From Cenococcum geophilum 1.58 (taxonomy: Eukaryota > Ascomycota > Dothideomycetes > Gloniales > Gloniaceae), in the NCBI GenBank assembly GCA_001692895.1, contig KV748206.1, positions 1,126,662-1,190,661 on the forward strand: a stretch of DNA of 64,000 nt, given 5' to 3'. Positions 1 to 10,039 of the stretch are shown piece by piece. Position 1 is the stretch's first letter. Every line of letters begins with the position of its first letter. The position numbers and the translations under genes were made by a program. Below the pieces are notes generated by a model that was not told where the DNA came from, did no database searches, and worked only from the letters and a program-made list of their open reading frames with translations.

Positions 1-752
1 TCATCATATGCTCCTTGATCTTTCTGAACTCATCGGGCCTCCCTAATTTCAGCCAGATGAAAACATGCAACGTCTTGAGCCCGGTAAGGGAGCATACGAG
101 TGGAATCGTGAGGGTCTCCGACCATTCTCCGCAGTCACGAAACTTACTGATGGTTATATCGAGCTGCATGCATTTTATGAGAGCCCTAAACTGCGGTTTG
201 AGTGTGATCATGAATCTGAACCAAATCATCGCATTGCTGAACGAGAAGATATTCATTCCATATATGATAGGTGTTGTCTCGTGGTAAATTTGCCTAGAGG
301 TGCGTTGGAACTCGAGGTTGAGTTTATTGCGTCCGTAGCAAGAAACGTGACTCTTGATTTCAGGGTTCAGAGCATGCTTTTCATAATATTCGTTGTTCGG
401 TTCCTCTAGGGTCCGCAGGTACATCGTCCTGGGCGAATCTGTCGCTTTGCAGATGTAGCAGCACAAACCATAGCTGTTCTTGACGTGGATGAGCTGTCCA
501 CCACAGACGTACTCCCAAATGCAATCCCGTAGCTCTCGTGGAAGACGAAGAAGTGAAGTTACAGAGTTGCGCGTTGTGCTAATCAGGTTAGGATTCTAGA
601 ATGATATCAATATAAGGAGATATTCACATGTTATTCAAAGCGGAAGTTGGGCCGTTGTGACTAATGTCCTTAGCCGGTCCCTTCCACCTTTCTGAGGTAG
701 ATACTCTTTTGCTGCTAGGTTTGGTGTCGGAAAATTGGAGCACGATCTCCAT
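1..752 (-). CDS. DUF7730-like fungal protein, two exons, 3' part beyond the left edge
   Basis: Read on the minus strand, the start codon is at 752-750. Exon 1 is 752-628 and exon 2 runs from 578 off the left edge. A 49-bp intron (627-579) starts GTGAAT, has a CTAAC branch site and ends GATTAG; splicing joins the exons in frame (NN-I-TTRN). Exon 2 is stop-free for about 190 codons. It contains LLRLPRELRDCIWEYVCGG soon after its start and, about 75 residues later, RTSRQIYHETTPIIYGMNIF. Together these are the hallmark of fungal DUF7730 proteins (an LP-x-E-[IL]-R-x-x-I-[YW] start, then a C/S-R-Q-I-Y-x-E stretch). The biochemical role of that family is not established. The gene lacks the TA-rich decay seen to its right and is the only clearly intact host gene here. 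The choice of start is inference: no in-frame ATG precedes the upstream stop in exon 2, so an intron is needed. Confidence 0.75.
579..627 (-). other. Spliceosomal intron of the DUF7730-like gene
   Basis: This 49-nt intron has a GTGAAT donor, a CTAAC branch point about 10 nt before the end, and a GATTAG acceptor. Size and signals match filamentous-ascomycete introns. Removing it joins AT|C into an Ile codon and keeps a single frame. Confidence 0.65.
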
Positions 753-1037
753 GCCTACGAGCGGTAGGACCCGTAAAGAACACTACGGCTCAGTATTGTC
801 GAGATAGGCAATGCGCAAAGTCTTGATAAGTTCAGGGTTCAGCCTCACACGCGATTGGCGCTCGGTCTATATTAGTATGAAATATTCGCCTGTGCTGTGC
901 GATACGCATGAATTTGCCTGACCCCTGATTTCGCGTAGCTTTCTCCTCGTCAAACTATGTTTTAATGTCTTCCGCAAGCCTTAAAATCCTCCCAATCATT
1001 AGGAATACCGCTAAAATCGTTTATACGACCACCCATC
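753..1037. promoter_or_regulatory. Divergent intergenic region between the DUF7730-like gene and the F-box pseudogene
   Basis: This 285-bp spacer separates two genes read in opposite directions. It should hold both promoters, although I see no distinct TATA box or factor site. Base composition is ordinary here and turns TA-rich close to its right end, so it also marks the edge of the RIP-mutated block. Confidence 0.4.
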
Positions 1038-2640
1038 ATGTCTAGCCTACATGGTCACCCAGCTGAGCTTATTATTGAGATCCTCTTATATCTTTAGGAT
1101 AAGCAGGACTTCCTAAACGTGTTTTTTGGTCTTTAGGACATTCCATAGATATGCAGAACCGCTTCTCTACCGCAAGTATGTTAATACAAAGGCATGCAAA
1201 GATAAAATTCCCTTTAAGCCATTTATACGCCGAATAATTGAACGGCCCGACCTCGCCCTCTATGTTAAAAGAATTAAACTTTAGCCTAGGCTGTTCGCTA
1301 TCAGATGCACGTGCTAGGCTATAAGCCTCCACCAATCTTAATTAAGGATATTTGTCTATTTATTAATGCTGCGCAAAAGGTAGGTATTATTAAAGGTACT
1401 CCGTTAAATAACAAGGAGAATCTAGACCCAATTCCAGCTTTAAGCCTAACGTAGAGGAGTAATTGGATGCAGATGTGGCTACCTTTATAAACAATAATTT
1501 CGACAAATCTCTCTCTTTTAATAAAAAGTAGATTTAAGCCCTGCATCTTGGCATTAAAAATACCTAAGTTATACTAATATTCGCTCTGCTCCCTAGACTA
1601 GAGGAAATTTCCCTTTAAGGAATACCGCCTAATAGTCCTCTATAAGAGAGACTAGTGTATATAAAAAAATTATAATCCTTAAAAAGATTTAGCGCATGTG
1701 CTTTAGACGAAGTAATTAAGTGGTCTTTAGCCCAGATTGGGCCTTTTTTACCTTTACCGTCTTTTTAGGTACTAAAAGGATATACGATATCTAACACAAA
1801 TAATGATACCGAAGAAGAGGTACTATAGGATTCACCCCTAATATATAGTTCTCTAAAGCGAGTATTCCTAGAGTATTCTTTAGTAAATATCTAATCCGTA
1901 GAAACTCTTATTAGGGTTACAGGCACCTTAAATCCTTTACCTTTATTTTAGGTAGTACGCACTTAGGACGGAGCAATTTACTTACTCTAAAATTAAAGAG
2001 ATTTTAATATTATAAGTATAATCGCTGACCCATTTATACTTAGATATAGATATATAATAGGACCATACATTTAATCCTAGGTGGATTAGGTCCTTAGCTG
2101 ACTTTAGTAACCTTAAGCACCTAAAGATTAGATAAAAATGTCTTATAGATATATTAGAGATATAATTAAGTGTCTATAATATCCTGCCTTTATTTATATA
2201 AACTTTTCGTCCCAAGTATATTAACTAGCACATCGTTTCCTACCTAGTTTGGCTTACGGGGATTTGCCAAACGCAATTTAAAAATCTTTAGGCAGTGATA
2301 ATTATTATTAATAATTTTCGAGAATTTGACGAATATGACGGTAGCAAGTTGGACGCGGTATTTAGTGAGACTGACATACTTCTAGGGCCTTGTCTCTTAA
2401 TCGAACCCGCTAAAACTAGCCCATTTTATAAGTAGATTAGACTATAGAGGCTTAGATAAAAGTTTATTGCTAGACGTAAGCTTATTAATAGACACCGACA
2501 AAGACAATAAGGATAGTAAGGAGGGGGATGGTTAGAATATAGTATGCCTAAAGCATATTAATAGCTAAATGAAATTTAAGGCTTTCTACGACCTTTATGA
2601 CTGTCTTTACGCTCATTTCCTGTTTATTCCGGTATACAGC
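1038..2640 (+). pseudogene. RIP-degraded F-box protein gene
   Basis: The frame opens MSSLHGHPAELIIEILLYL, where the PAEL-x-x-EIL pattern is an F-box start. It then meets TAG stops at CAG-like positions. After a one-base shift near 1,120 (a run of T) the next frame reads RTFHRYAEPLLYRKYV and, about 20 codons on, RRIIERPDLALYVKRIKL, which is typical of fungal F-box proteins after the box. Further fragments such as FALLPRLEEISL (about 1,585-1,620) suggest a leucine-rich second half, and coding character fades near 2,640. F-box proteins normally recruit substrates to SCF ubiquitin ligases. This copy cannot make a protein: it has many point stops and at least one frameshift. The gene family is not a transposon, so decay by RIP leaking from nearby repeats, or RIP of a duplicated gene, is inferred. 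The 3' end is approximate. Confidence 0.65.
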
Positions 2641-2699
2641 CTTAAAGTTCTACATGCTTTTATATTCCTATATTTACTTATATAATATAGCTGCAACGC

Positions 2700-4205
2700 T
2701 AGGTATATAATGCCCTTGCGCTTTCCTCTTTAATTTATCCCAGTTCTTTACTATATCTTTTATTATATTAGTCCCCTATATAAAGTCCTACTAAGCCTAA
2801 TTACTCTATAGATCTAGATTGGAACCGCTAGACACAGTACTAGCAATATTTGCATCTTGCTCTTACTATCTAGGACCGTCTATAAGGTGTAATACTTTTC
2901 TTATCTATGCTGCGGAATTTTAGATAGCTTCCCCGCGAGATTTTTATACCATTTTATATATCTTAAGGGTAAGGGGAATATCCAATATACGTTTAATAGA
3001 TATAAAGCATACTTAAAGGACTCTAGCATCTTCTATAGCCTATATGGCACCTTATACGATATAAGGCAACCTATAAAAGGTTATGGCTTAAAGATTTAAG
3101 ATCTTAGGTAATAAACACTCATATAGGATGGCAAGCATCTCCAATTAAGACATACTTATTTTTGTGCCATAAAGTTAACAAAGCATACGAATTTAACGTC
3201 TATTTTAGGAGTTTACCTTTAGGAATATAACTTATGAGGTTACAGAGTATAGGATCCCAGCTTTTGTAGAAGTCTAGTATTTTAGCTTTATTGCCTTTCC
3301 GGGTCTATAATTTATTAGTTTTAGTTCCCGGTTTCTAAGGATAAAGGAGGACCATATTATATATCGTATTATTTTTCACTAAATACGCCATAATATAGCC
3401 GCCCGGTCCTATCCTAGAGTGTATTAAATGGTGAATTATTCGTCTAAGGCTAGAAGTAATATACCATCGCCTCCCAAAATTCTCCGAGAGCAGCTGCAAT
3501 TCTTGTTTATTATGCTGTATCCTCTACTTTAGAATTGTAATGCGATAAGCAGAATCTCCTATAGGCATAATATAGTCTACACCTCCTTAGGCCTTAACTA
3601 TTTGCTTATAGATGTTAGATTTAATGCCATTAGCGGCGATAACCGCGTCTCCTTCTATCCATTTTCCTAAGCTAAGCTGTATATGGCCCTCGAAGTTCTT
3701 ATTAACTTTAACCACTTAATAGCTGGTGCGAATATTAACACCTTTATATATTGCGGCTTCTAGGAGATATTGTTATAGATCTCTATAGTGAATTAAGCCC
3801 ATGGGTGCGCTATAAAGCTATCCAACCGTTGGCATTATTAGCGTAGTTTCTATTTCGTGTCTATTTATCTATCTCTTAAGCACGTTCGCTACTATTAAAG
3901 TAGTATATTTAAGAATATTTTCTAAAACTCCAAACCGCCTAAGGATTCTAGAACTATTAGGCGCTAACTAAATTCTGGCTCCCACTTTAGCTATTATAGG
4001 AACCTACTCTAGGACAATTACGCGATGGCCAGATCGCTTTAGACCTACTCTTATTATCAATAGCTTCTCCTTTAACCGCAAAATTAAGGGTTATTATAAA
4101 ATGTGAACTTACTAATGGCCGCTAAGAGCCCACTAATCCTAGCGCCAACGATTATAATTTAGAAGCGACGCCTAGCTTTTGCGTTCCAGTCTAGGTCATC
4201 TTAAA
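2700..4205 (-). pseudogene. RIP-degraded FAD-dependent monooxygenase gene (salicylate hydroxylase-like)
   Basis: On the minus strand the N-terminus reads IIIVGARISGLLAAIS at about 4,160-4,110, a dinucleotide-binding GxGxxG with its second Gly changed to Arg. A later stretch reads KRSGHRVIVLE. The middle has MGLIHYRDL and EGDAVIAANGIKSNI, close to the DG motif. The C-terminal half keeps KYVLIGDACHPI (about 3,165-3,127), the GD motif that contacts FAD ribityl phosphate. A last stretch near 2,900-2,880 resembles the usual RG-x-A-x-x-N-x-S helix. Order and spacing fit the class A flavoprotein monooxygenases that hydroxylate aromatic or polyketide substrates. There are many TAA/TAG stops and frame changes; some shifts near 4,110 may be former introns. 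The substrate cannot be inferred. It converges tail to tail with the F-box pseudogene. Confidence 0.8.
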
Positions 4206-5728
4206 AGAACTCTATTACTGCCTATAGTGATCCGCTTAAAGGGCTCCTTAAACCTTTATATTTAAATTCTTGCTCTCCACAGCTTTTAGGTCTAGTAATT
4301 ACAATCGTATTTTCGGTAGCTATAAGTTAGGTAAATATAAGGGGGATATAAAGGACCGCGCGAAAAGCAATTTCCCCTTCCTTTTTAGGACTAGTGGCTG
4401 CCTTATATAAGGCCTTAGAGTTACGGGGGCTCTATCGCCTAAGTAATAAGATTTAGGGCAGTCTCTGCCCCTAAACCCCGCTAAAGATTCCTAAACGTTA
4501 GCATATAGGCAACCCCATGAGGGGAAAACCACTAGTCCCAAAAAGAAAGGTAAAATCGCTTTTTACGCGGTCCTTTATACATGTGCGGATTAGTAGCGCT
4601 TTAGTATTATCTTAGCCAGTTATATAAGTTAGCTACCCACCCAAGCTACCTACCGATCGCGATTTAAGCCCCTTACTCCATTAAATATTCTTTTATTACA
4701 CTATAACTATAGCCTCCCCCCCCCTTAAATTTATAGGCGCTTAATTAATACCTTTAAATAGAACTTGTTTTTAAAATCAAAAGCTAATTTAAGTATATTT
4801 ATTTACTATTATTATACAGGCCGCTAATTAACTAAGATAAATTTTTAAAAGTTTTAAAAGCTTTTAACTAACTAAATATAATAAATATTTAACTATTTAT
4901 TAAAACTTTACTATTTTAAATTTATAACTAGTAGTACTTTTATAAATAAATTTTTATAGTAATAGGCTAATACCAATATAATTTTTTAATAAAAGTAAAT
5001 AATATAGTAAAAGTACTTATTTTTATTTAAAGGTTTAAATCTTATATATAAAGTTAAGTAATTAAAGGTACGTATCTAATACTAAGTATATAGTACTAAA
5101 ATATATTAAAACCTATCCCTTTTATATATACGTTTTACTATATATTATAAATATTTATTTTTAAATAATAAGCTAAAATATAAATCTATAGCCCTATTAT
5201 TTATATATTAAAAATTAAACATTATAACTTTTAATAAAATTATAACAGGTATAAGTTAGTAGATTTTTATTCCTTTAGATTTAATTAATAAATTTCTCAG
5301 CAAGGCTTTTAAATTATAAGTAGTATAGTTTATAATTTTTATAGGTTTTTTTCTAATTTACATTTCTTTTAAAAGTAGTAATTATTTATATAAAAAACAA
5401 TAATTTAATTTAATTATATAATTATAGTAGGATAGAAGGTAGAAGCCTATATAGAGTTAGAAAAGGGACTAAATTGGGCAATAGATAGAATTAATAATAA
5501 TAATATATATATTTAAAACTAAGTTAAAAAGGCACTTTTTGTATAAACTCTAAAATTATTAATAAATTAATAAAGTTATTATATTACTGTAAATTTATAT
5601 ATAAATAAGTTTTTAATATATTTTTAGTTTATTAATTATATTATTAAATAAATTATACTAATATTTTATATATTTATAGCTATAATAGTTATTAAGTTAT
5701 AAGTATTTATAAATGGCCTTTTTTGGTA
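4206..5728. other. AT-rich spacer with no recognisable gene
   Basis: The first 500 bases have mixed composition and may be the former upstream region of the monooxygenase gene. A run of C lies near 4,720. From about 4,730 to 5,700 the DNA is almost pure A and T with no coding pattern in any frame. I see no RNA gene or terminal repeat. Confidence 0.5.
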
Positions 5729-6720
5729 GTTTTTGGTGCTGGGCACAAGATGGGACCGTGTATAAGGTGGCCCGCGATGTTAAGTCGACCTCTGTTCTCA
5801 CCCCCTCTTTCTATATTTTGTCTTTAATCCTCCGTCTTCCCCTAAATCTCCAAACGCTTTGCCACCTTTTTATCGGATTATAATCCCAACTGTAAGGCAT
5901 TTTACACTTACTTAGTATTAATCTAAGTACTACACTGCTCTTAAATTTCTAAAATCCCGCGTTCTAGCTAATAATAACGCGGCGTTAGCGTGTTTTGGCC
6001 TTTTTTTAATGTCGCATCCATCCATAGTCTAATCATCTAATATCCTACCTACGCTGTGGGCTCCTAACCCAAAGATTATACTTCCATGTATTATTAGCTG
6101 TTTACTTAAATTTATCTCTAGATAATAACTCTTTATCTAAAGATCGTCCTTTTTAGGCGACGTAAAATCGACTTATACCTAAGCCGTTATTTCAGCTCTC
6201 TAAGAAACCGCTTCACATTAGCACGAGTTATATAGTATTTCGATTAGCCTTATGGGAATAAATCTATAAAGGGATGAGTGCGGCCCTTAACATATCTTAG
6301 CTTGTCTAACTTTCCAGTACTACTATTACCTGGGCTATTAACCTATGCTTTTATACGTTTTCAGCTGGATTCCTCACTAGACTACACAACTGCTACTGCG
6401 TAGGATGAGGCTACTATTAGTAGCTCTGTCGTAAGGACCTGCAATATTACGGCAATACGGGGCACAATTATGACCTGTGACGGCCATGCGGCTATGTTAG
6501 GAACCTATTTGGAGGGAGATATCGTAGCAATTCCTCGAAAAGGCCTTACATGATGCGTTATTTTGTATAAATAAACCCAGAAGACTACAGCGTTATATTA
6601 TAACGTAGTTAGCTAGGTAGAGCTAAAGCCAGAGTTAAAGCTAGAGTTGGAGCCAGAGCTACACAACCGTAAGGCCTAAGATGATTGCTCAGGACGCAGC
6701 CGCTAGCAGCGTGCGGAGAT
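5729..6720. other. Unrecognised degraded stretch with patchy coding-like frames
   Basis: Composition rises sharply from the AT-rich spacer at about 5,730. Short frames on the plus strand look protein-like, for example MSHPSIV at 6,009 and, near 6,420-6,540, a stretch reading SSVVRTCNITAIRGTIMTCD followed by GTYLEGDIVAIP. I do not recognise a family. An E/L-rich repeat (ELKPELKLELEPEL) follows at about 6,615-6,660. It could be a lost host gene or part of an unknown element. Confidence 0.25.
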
Positions 6721-6879
6721 AGTTAAGCCGGGGGGTTTTTTTTATCCTAGTGAGGTAGCTTATATGGTTTTTCTCCCTCTAATACCAGGGTTTTCTTCCT
6801 ATTAATACAAATTTCCCCTATATGCGGAGTAGTCTACGTAGGCCTAGATAGGATCCGTTTTGGACGTTAATTAAAGAAC

Positions 6880-6898
6880 AATATATATATATATATAT
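6880..6898. repeat. AT dinucleotide microsatellite
   Basis: About nine AT units lie just upstream of the solo LTR block. Confidence 0.7.
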
Positions 6899-6997
6899 TC
6901 CGTATTATATAGTTTTATAAAATCTATTATAATTTATACTTTTACTAACTAACTAATATCTATAAACTCCTCCCTTAATAGTTTATTAGTAGGTAAC

Positions 6998-7242
6998 TGT
7001 CACGGGACTGCCCGCGACACACGCTACGTTAGACGCGTAGCTTTCCTTTCCTTGTTTGATATCGCTCGGCAGATAGTTTATCCGCCCCGATTGCCCCTAT
7101 ATAGATTTAGCCTCAGCCGCATTCCTGTTAAGCTCTCCAGCAATCCTCTTGAGTCTCCACGACAGCCGTACGTAGCTATCAATTCTTCGAATCTGATGCC
7201 TGTTCATCTAGCGTTCGCATGTAATACATCGTCATCGTGACA
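6998..7242. mobile_element. Solo LTR, 245 bp, flanked by a GTAAC duplication
   Basis: The sequence starts TGTCACGGGACTG and ends CATCGTGACA, so TGTCACG/CGTGACA form a short inverted terminal repeat with TG...CA ends. Exact 5-bp copies of GTAAC flank it at 6,993-6,997 and 7,243-7,247. No partner LTR or internal region was noticed in the window, so this is a solo LTR left by recombination. Unlike its surroundings it keeps many C and G bases and shows little TA enrichment. That suggests it arrived late, or escaped mutation because it is short. The 62-codon frame inside it is not a gene. The internal-element family is unknown. Confidence 0.85.
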
Positions 7243-7876
7243 GTAACGTACTTTTACTAATATATTCTATTGCTTAACCGGCTATACTACTAAACTAGCT
7301 ACCCTAAAAACCTATTAAAAATTAGAAAAACTGCACCTTAATATCTTAATAACGGCTTAATAATAAATTCAAAAAATTTATAATTAGCCTTTTATGCCTA
7401 TATTAAGACTTTTAATAAAATTCTAGCGTAATAAGCCTAGCCGTTATTAAGATATCGAGTTTTAGCCTTTAATTTTAAGCTAAATTGCTATTACAGCGAC
7501 TTAGTTAATCGAGGCACTAGCGCCGTAAAGAACGTATACAAGTCTATATAATTAGTAGTCTATAGACCTAAATATTAAGATAAGGAGTAAAAGGTAGAAA
7601 AGGACACGTCTATATATATTTGCCAAGGCTTAAGCGAGCCCCCTAACTAGATCCGTTACGGTGCTGTAATAATTGCAATATCTTTAAAGCTACTTAATAT
7701 ATTACTTTTTAAATCTAATAAAAGGTTTAAAATAGGTATAAAAGGCTAATTATAAAATATTAGAATTTACTATTAAGCCGTTATTAAGATATTAATGTGC
7801 AGTTTTTCCAATTTTTAGTGGGTTTTTAGGGTGGCTGGTTTAGTAGTATAGCCGGTTAGGTAGTGGAACACGTTAA
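7243..7876. mobile_element. Long-TIR foldback element A (interrupted by a solo LTR)
   Basis: The left arm (about 7,265-7,400) and the reverse complement of the right arm (about 7,700-7,860) match over about 100 bp or more. Shared blocks include ACCGGCTATACTACTAAAC and AATATCTTAATAACGGC. The ends carry AACACGTTAA or a decayed form. Without the inserted 183-bp LTR and its duplication the element is about 450 bp, too short to encode a transposase, so it is a non-autonomous MITE-like element. The left end has been hit by the GTAAC solo LTR. The parent transposon family is not identified. Confidence 0.65.
7489..7671. mobile_element. Solo LTR, 183 bp, with ATTGC duplication, inside element A
   Basis: It starts TATTACAGCGAC and ends GTGCTGTAATA, which is a RIP-altered TG...CA pair. 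ATTGC occurs at 7,484-7,488 and 7,672-7,676. The interior shares AGGACACGTCTATATATAT and GCCAAGGCT with the solo LTR at 33,786-33,946, so the two are the same family. Confidence 0.75.
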
Positions 7877-8304
7877 TATGTTTTACCACTTACCGGACCA
7901 AACCACTCACTAGACCACCTTAAAAAACCACCAAAAATTAGGAAAATCGCATCTTAATATCTTAACAACGGCTTAATAATAAATTCTTAAATTTCATAAT
8001 TAGCTTTTTATGCCTATTTTGAGACTCTAATCTAACTTTAAAAGTAATTCAGTAAGTGGTTCTAGAGGAATAGTAATTCCGCTCAAAATTAGGGGCCAAA
8101 ACTCGATATCTTAATAACGGCTAGGCTTATTATTCCAGAACTTTAGCAGGAGTCTTAAAATAGGTATAAACGGCTAAATATAAAAATTTAAAATTTATTA
8201 TTAAGCCGTTGTTAAGATATCAAGATGCGATTTTCCCGATTTTTGGTGGTTTTTTGAGGTGGTTTAGTAAGTGGTTCGGTCCGGTGAGTGGTAAAACACG
8301 TTAA
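7873..8304. mobile_element. Long-TIR foldback element B, 432 bp, same family as A
   Basis: The left end (TTAATATGTTTTACCACT) and the reverse complement of the right end (TTAACGTGTTTTACCACT) agree. The match continues inward through GATCTTAA-type and AACGGCTTAATAATAAATT blocks for well over 100 bp. B abuts A and shares its terminal TTAA; TTAA also closes the right end. This suggests a TTAA or TA target, but that is inference. It has no coding capacity. Confidence 0.7.
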
Positions 8305-8840
8305 TTGGCCTCGCTTAGCTAAGCCCTATACACACGCCATATGACTTGCCTCCAAGCTCTACGCACCCTCTTCGGCGCCGAAAAAATAGGCCGGAATGCG
8401 GTACGTAAGCCTCATTAGCTAATATAAATAACAATAACAATATATACTAAGCGGCTGCATAATTGTAGAAGAGCTAATGGGCAGATAACCCAGTATTAAA
8501 TGTATATTGTTTTGTTTTATGGCGTTAAAGCATAAGATTTAGTAGTGTTAGACCTGGGGAGAATAGGCCGGATAGGCCTCTTAGATAATAGACCTATTAG
8601 CTAATAGTATCCGGAGACTATCCGGATAGTCTCCGGATAGTTTTAGTAAAAACCCCTAATATACTTACACTTATAATGCACCCCCTAATATTAAATAAAT
8701 AATTTTTCTATTAGTATGGATTTATAGAGCTTATAAAGCGCTTTAAAATGGTACCACTTTTATCTAAATATCCTAAGGATAAGTAGTATTATATAGATAT
8801 AAGGCTTATAAGAGCACTGCGGAATAAGGCTTAGGGGGAG
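8305..8840. other. Spacer between foldback element B and the minisatellite
   Basis: I find no gene or element here. It contains a perfect 32-bp palindrome (listed separately) and otherwise ordinary TA-rich sequence. Confidence 0.4.
8608..8639. repeat. Perfect 32-bp palindrome
   Basis: The stretch equals its own reverse complement. Each half is TATCCGGAGACTATCC, so the CCGGAGACT/AGTCTCCGG blocks can form a perfect cruciform arm. CpG and CpA sites survive in it. Confidence 0.85.
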
Positions 8841-9160
8841 CCCTATACGGAGCTTTACTAAAGCTTAGTATAAGCTCCGTATAAAGCTCCGCACGAAGCT
8901 CCGTATAAAGCTCTGCGGAGGCTCCGTATAAAGCTCTATAAAGGCTCCGTACGAAGCTCTATGGAGGCTCCGCATAAAGCTCTGTAAAGGCTCTGTATAA
9001 AGCTCTACGGAGGCTCTATATAAAGCTCTGCATAAAGCTTTACACGAAGCTCTGTACAAAGCTTTTATATAGAGCCTCTGTAGTAGAGCCGTTGTACGCA
9101 AAACCGTTATATATAGAGCCGTTGTGCAGAGCCTCCGTATATAGAGCTTTATGCAGAGCC
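8841..9160. repeat. 11-12-bp minisatellite with an orientation switch
   Basis: Units of the form AAGCTCCGTATA / AAGCTCTGCGG / AGGCTCCGTACG repeat from about 8,841 to 9,062; successive GCTC cores at 8,886, 8,898, 8,910, 8,921 and 8,933 show the 11-12-bp period. After about 9,066 the same unit appears in reverse complement (GAGCCTCTGTAG, GAGCCTCCGTATA). The 78-codon minus-strand frame here is just the repeat being open, not a gene. Similar GCAGAGC/CGGAGC words occur in the G4n 3' region at about 39,060-41,090. Confidence 0.75.
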
Positions 9161-9869
9161 TTAGTAAGTATCTTTAGCTTTCTTACTAATTATATATTTT
9201 CTTTTTACCTTTTTATTTATACTTCTCTTTATATAAAATACTATAAAATAAAATAAAAATAGGAAAAAAGAGAGGAGACCTGGCAGTTTAAATTTAGTAA
9301 CTTTTTTCTACTCCTTATTATCCTCTAGTTCTATAATCCGATCCTTACCCTCTAATGCTCCCGTTGCCGCCACTATAGGCTAAGAATTTATATCGTACGA
9401 CGAATATTAAGCTTTATAATCCCCCTACTTGCAATTTCTATAGCACTTACTATAGAACCCTAGGAGACTCCGATATTTAGTAAAGGGGTAAAGGCCTATT
9501 AGACGACGTAGAGTTACTATATAAGCTTCGTAAGGCTAGTATTAATTAGCTCTTTACCTTATATAAGTAATATAGGTTACTTATAGTTATATTTAGAGAC
9601 CTATAGCTCTAAATTAGAATTACATTTATATATAAGGGCCTCCCTATCTATACCTACTTCTTTAATATACCCCTAACCTAAGCCTCTATATTAATTGCTA
9701 GTAAAGCTTTTACCTTCTCCTACTTATTCTAAGAGTAGTTAGTTATATAAGTATATTATACAGAGAGAAGAGTTTACTTATAATATAGTAATATTGCTAA
9801 AGAATCTGTTATATAGTAGGACGGGAAGTATACTAAATAATTATATTTTCCGATTTTTAATAAAGGACG
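9161..9869. other. Degraded sequence with protein-like fragments, family unknown
   Basis: Plus-strand frames around 9,355-9,520 read like a RIP-stopped protein (NAPVAATIG, then FISYDEY, NPRRLRYL, RPIRRRRVTI), and another frame continues to about 9,830. I do not recognise the family. The stretch lies beyond the C-terminal end of the hAT transposase and converges with it. Confidence 0.25.
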
Positions 9870-9943
9870 ATAATAGTGGGATTTAAACTTATAATCTATT
9901 AAGTTTAAAGTTAGTATATATTTACCTATGCCACCTATACGCC
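9870..9943 (-). pseudogene. RIP-decayed tRNA-like sequence
   Basis: On the minus strand GGTGGCATAGGTAAATA resembles a D-arm/A-box. About 35 nt later AGTTTAAATCCCAC resembles a T-arm (GGTTCRAATCCCAC) with C-to-T changes. Spacing fits a tRNA of ordinary length, with an anticodon loop around CTTTAAA. Stems no longer pair cleanly, and acceptor-stem pairing is weak. It may be a dead tRNA or the tRNA-derived head of a SINE. The anticodon cannot be assigned. Confidence 0.35.
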
Positions 9944-10039
9944 TTTAGTGGTTACCTTTTGCCTAAAATTTTTTATATATACCCCTTACCCCCCTTTAGT
10001 GTTATATAATATACCCCTTATATACTTTCCCTTATATAA

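Noticed and set aside
15..409. Two plus-strand open frames at 15-287 and 65-409
   Set aside because: They are antisense to exon 2 of the DUF7730-like gene, which has a recognisable protein pattern.
1072..1546. Two minus-strand open frames (1,072-1,335 and 1,319-1,546)
   Set aside because: They are antisense to the F-box pseudogene, whose plus-strand motifs are clear.
7052..7240. 62-codon open frame
   Set aside because: It lies wholly inside the solo LTR.
8865..9101. 78-codon minus-strand open frame rich in Arg, Ser, Leu and Tyr
   Set aside because: It is the minisatellite being open in one frame; the residue pattern is just the 11-12-bp unit.
8841..9160. CRISPR-like array
   Set aside because: Units are contiguous without unique spacers and the genome is clearly fungal.
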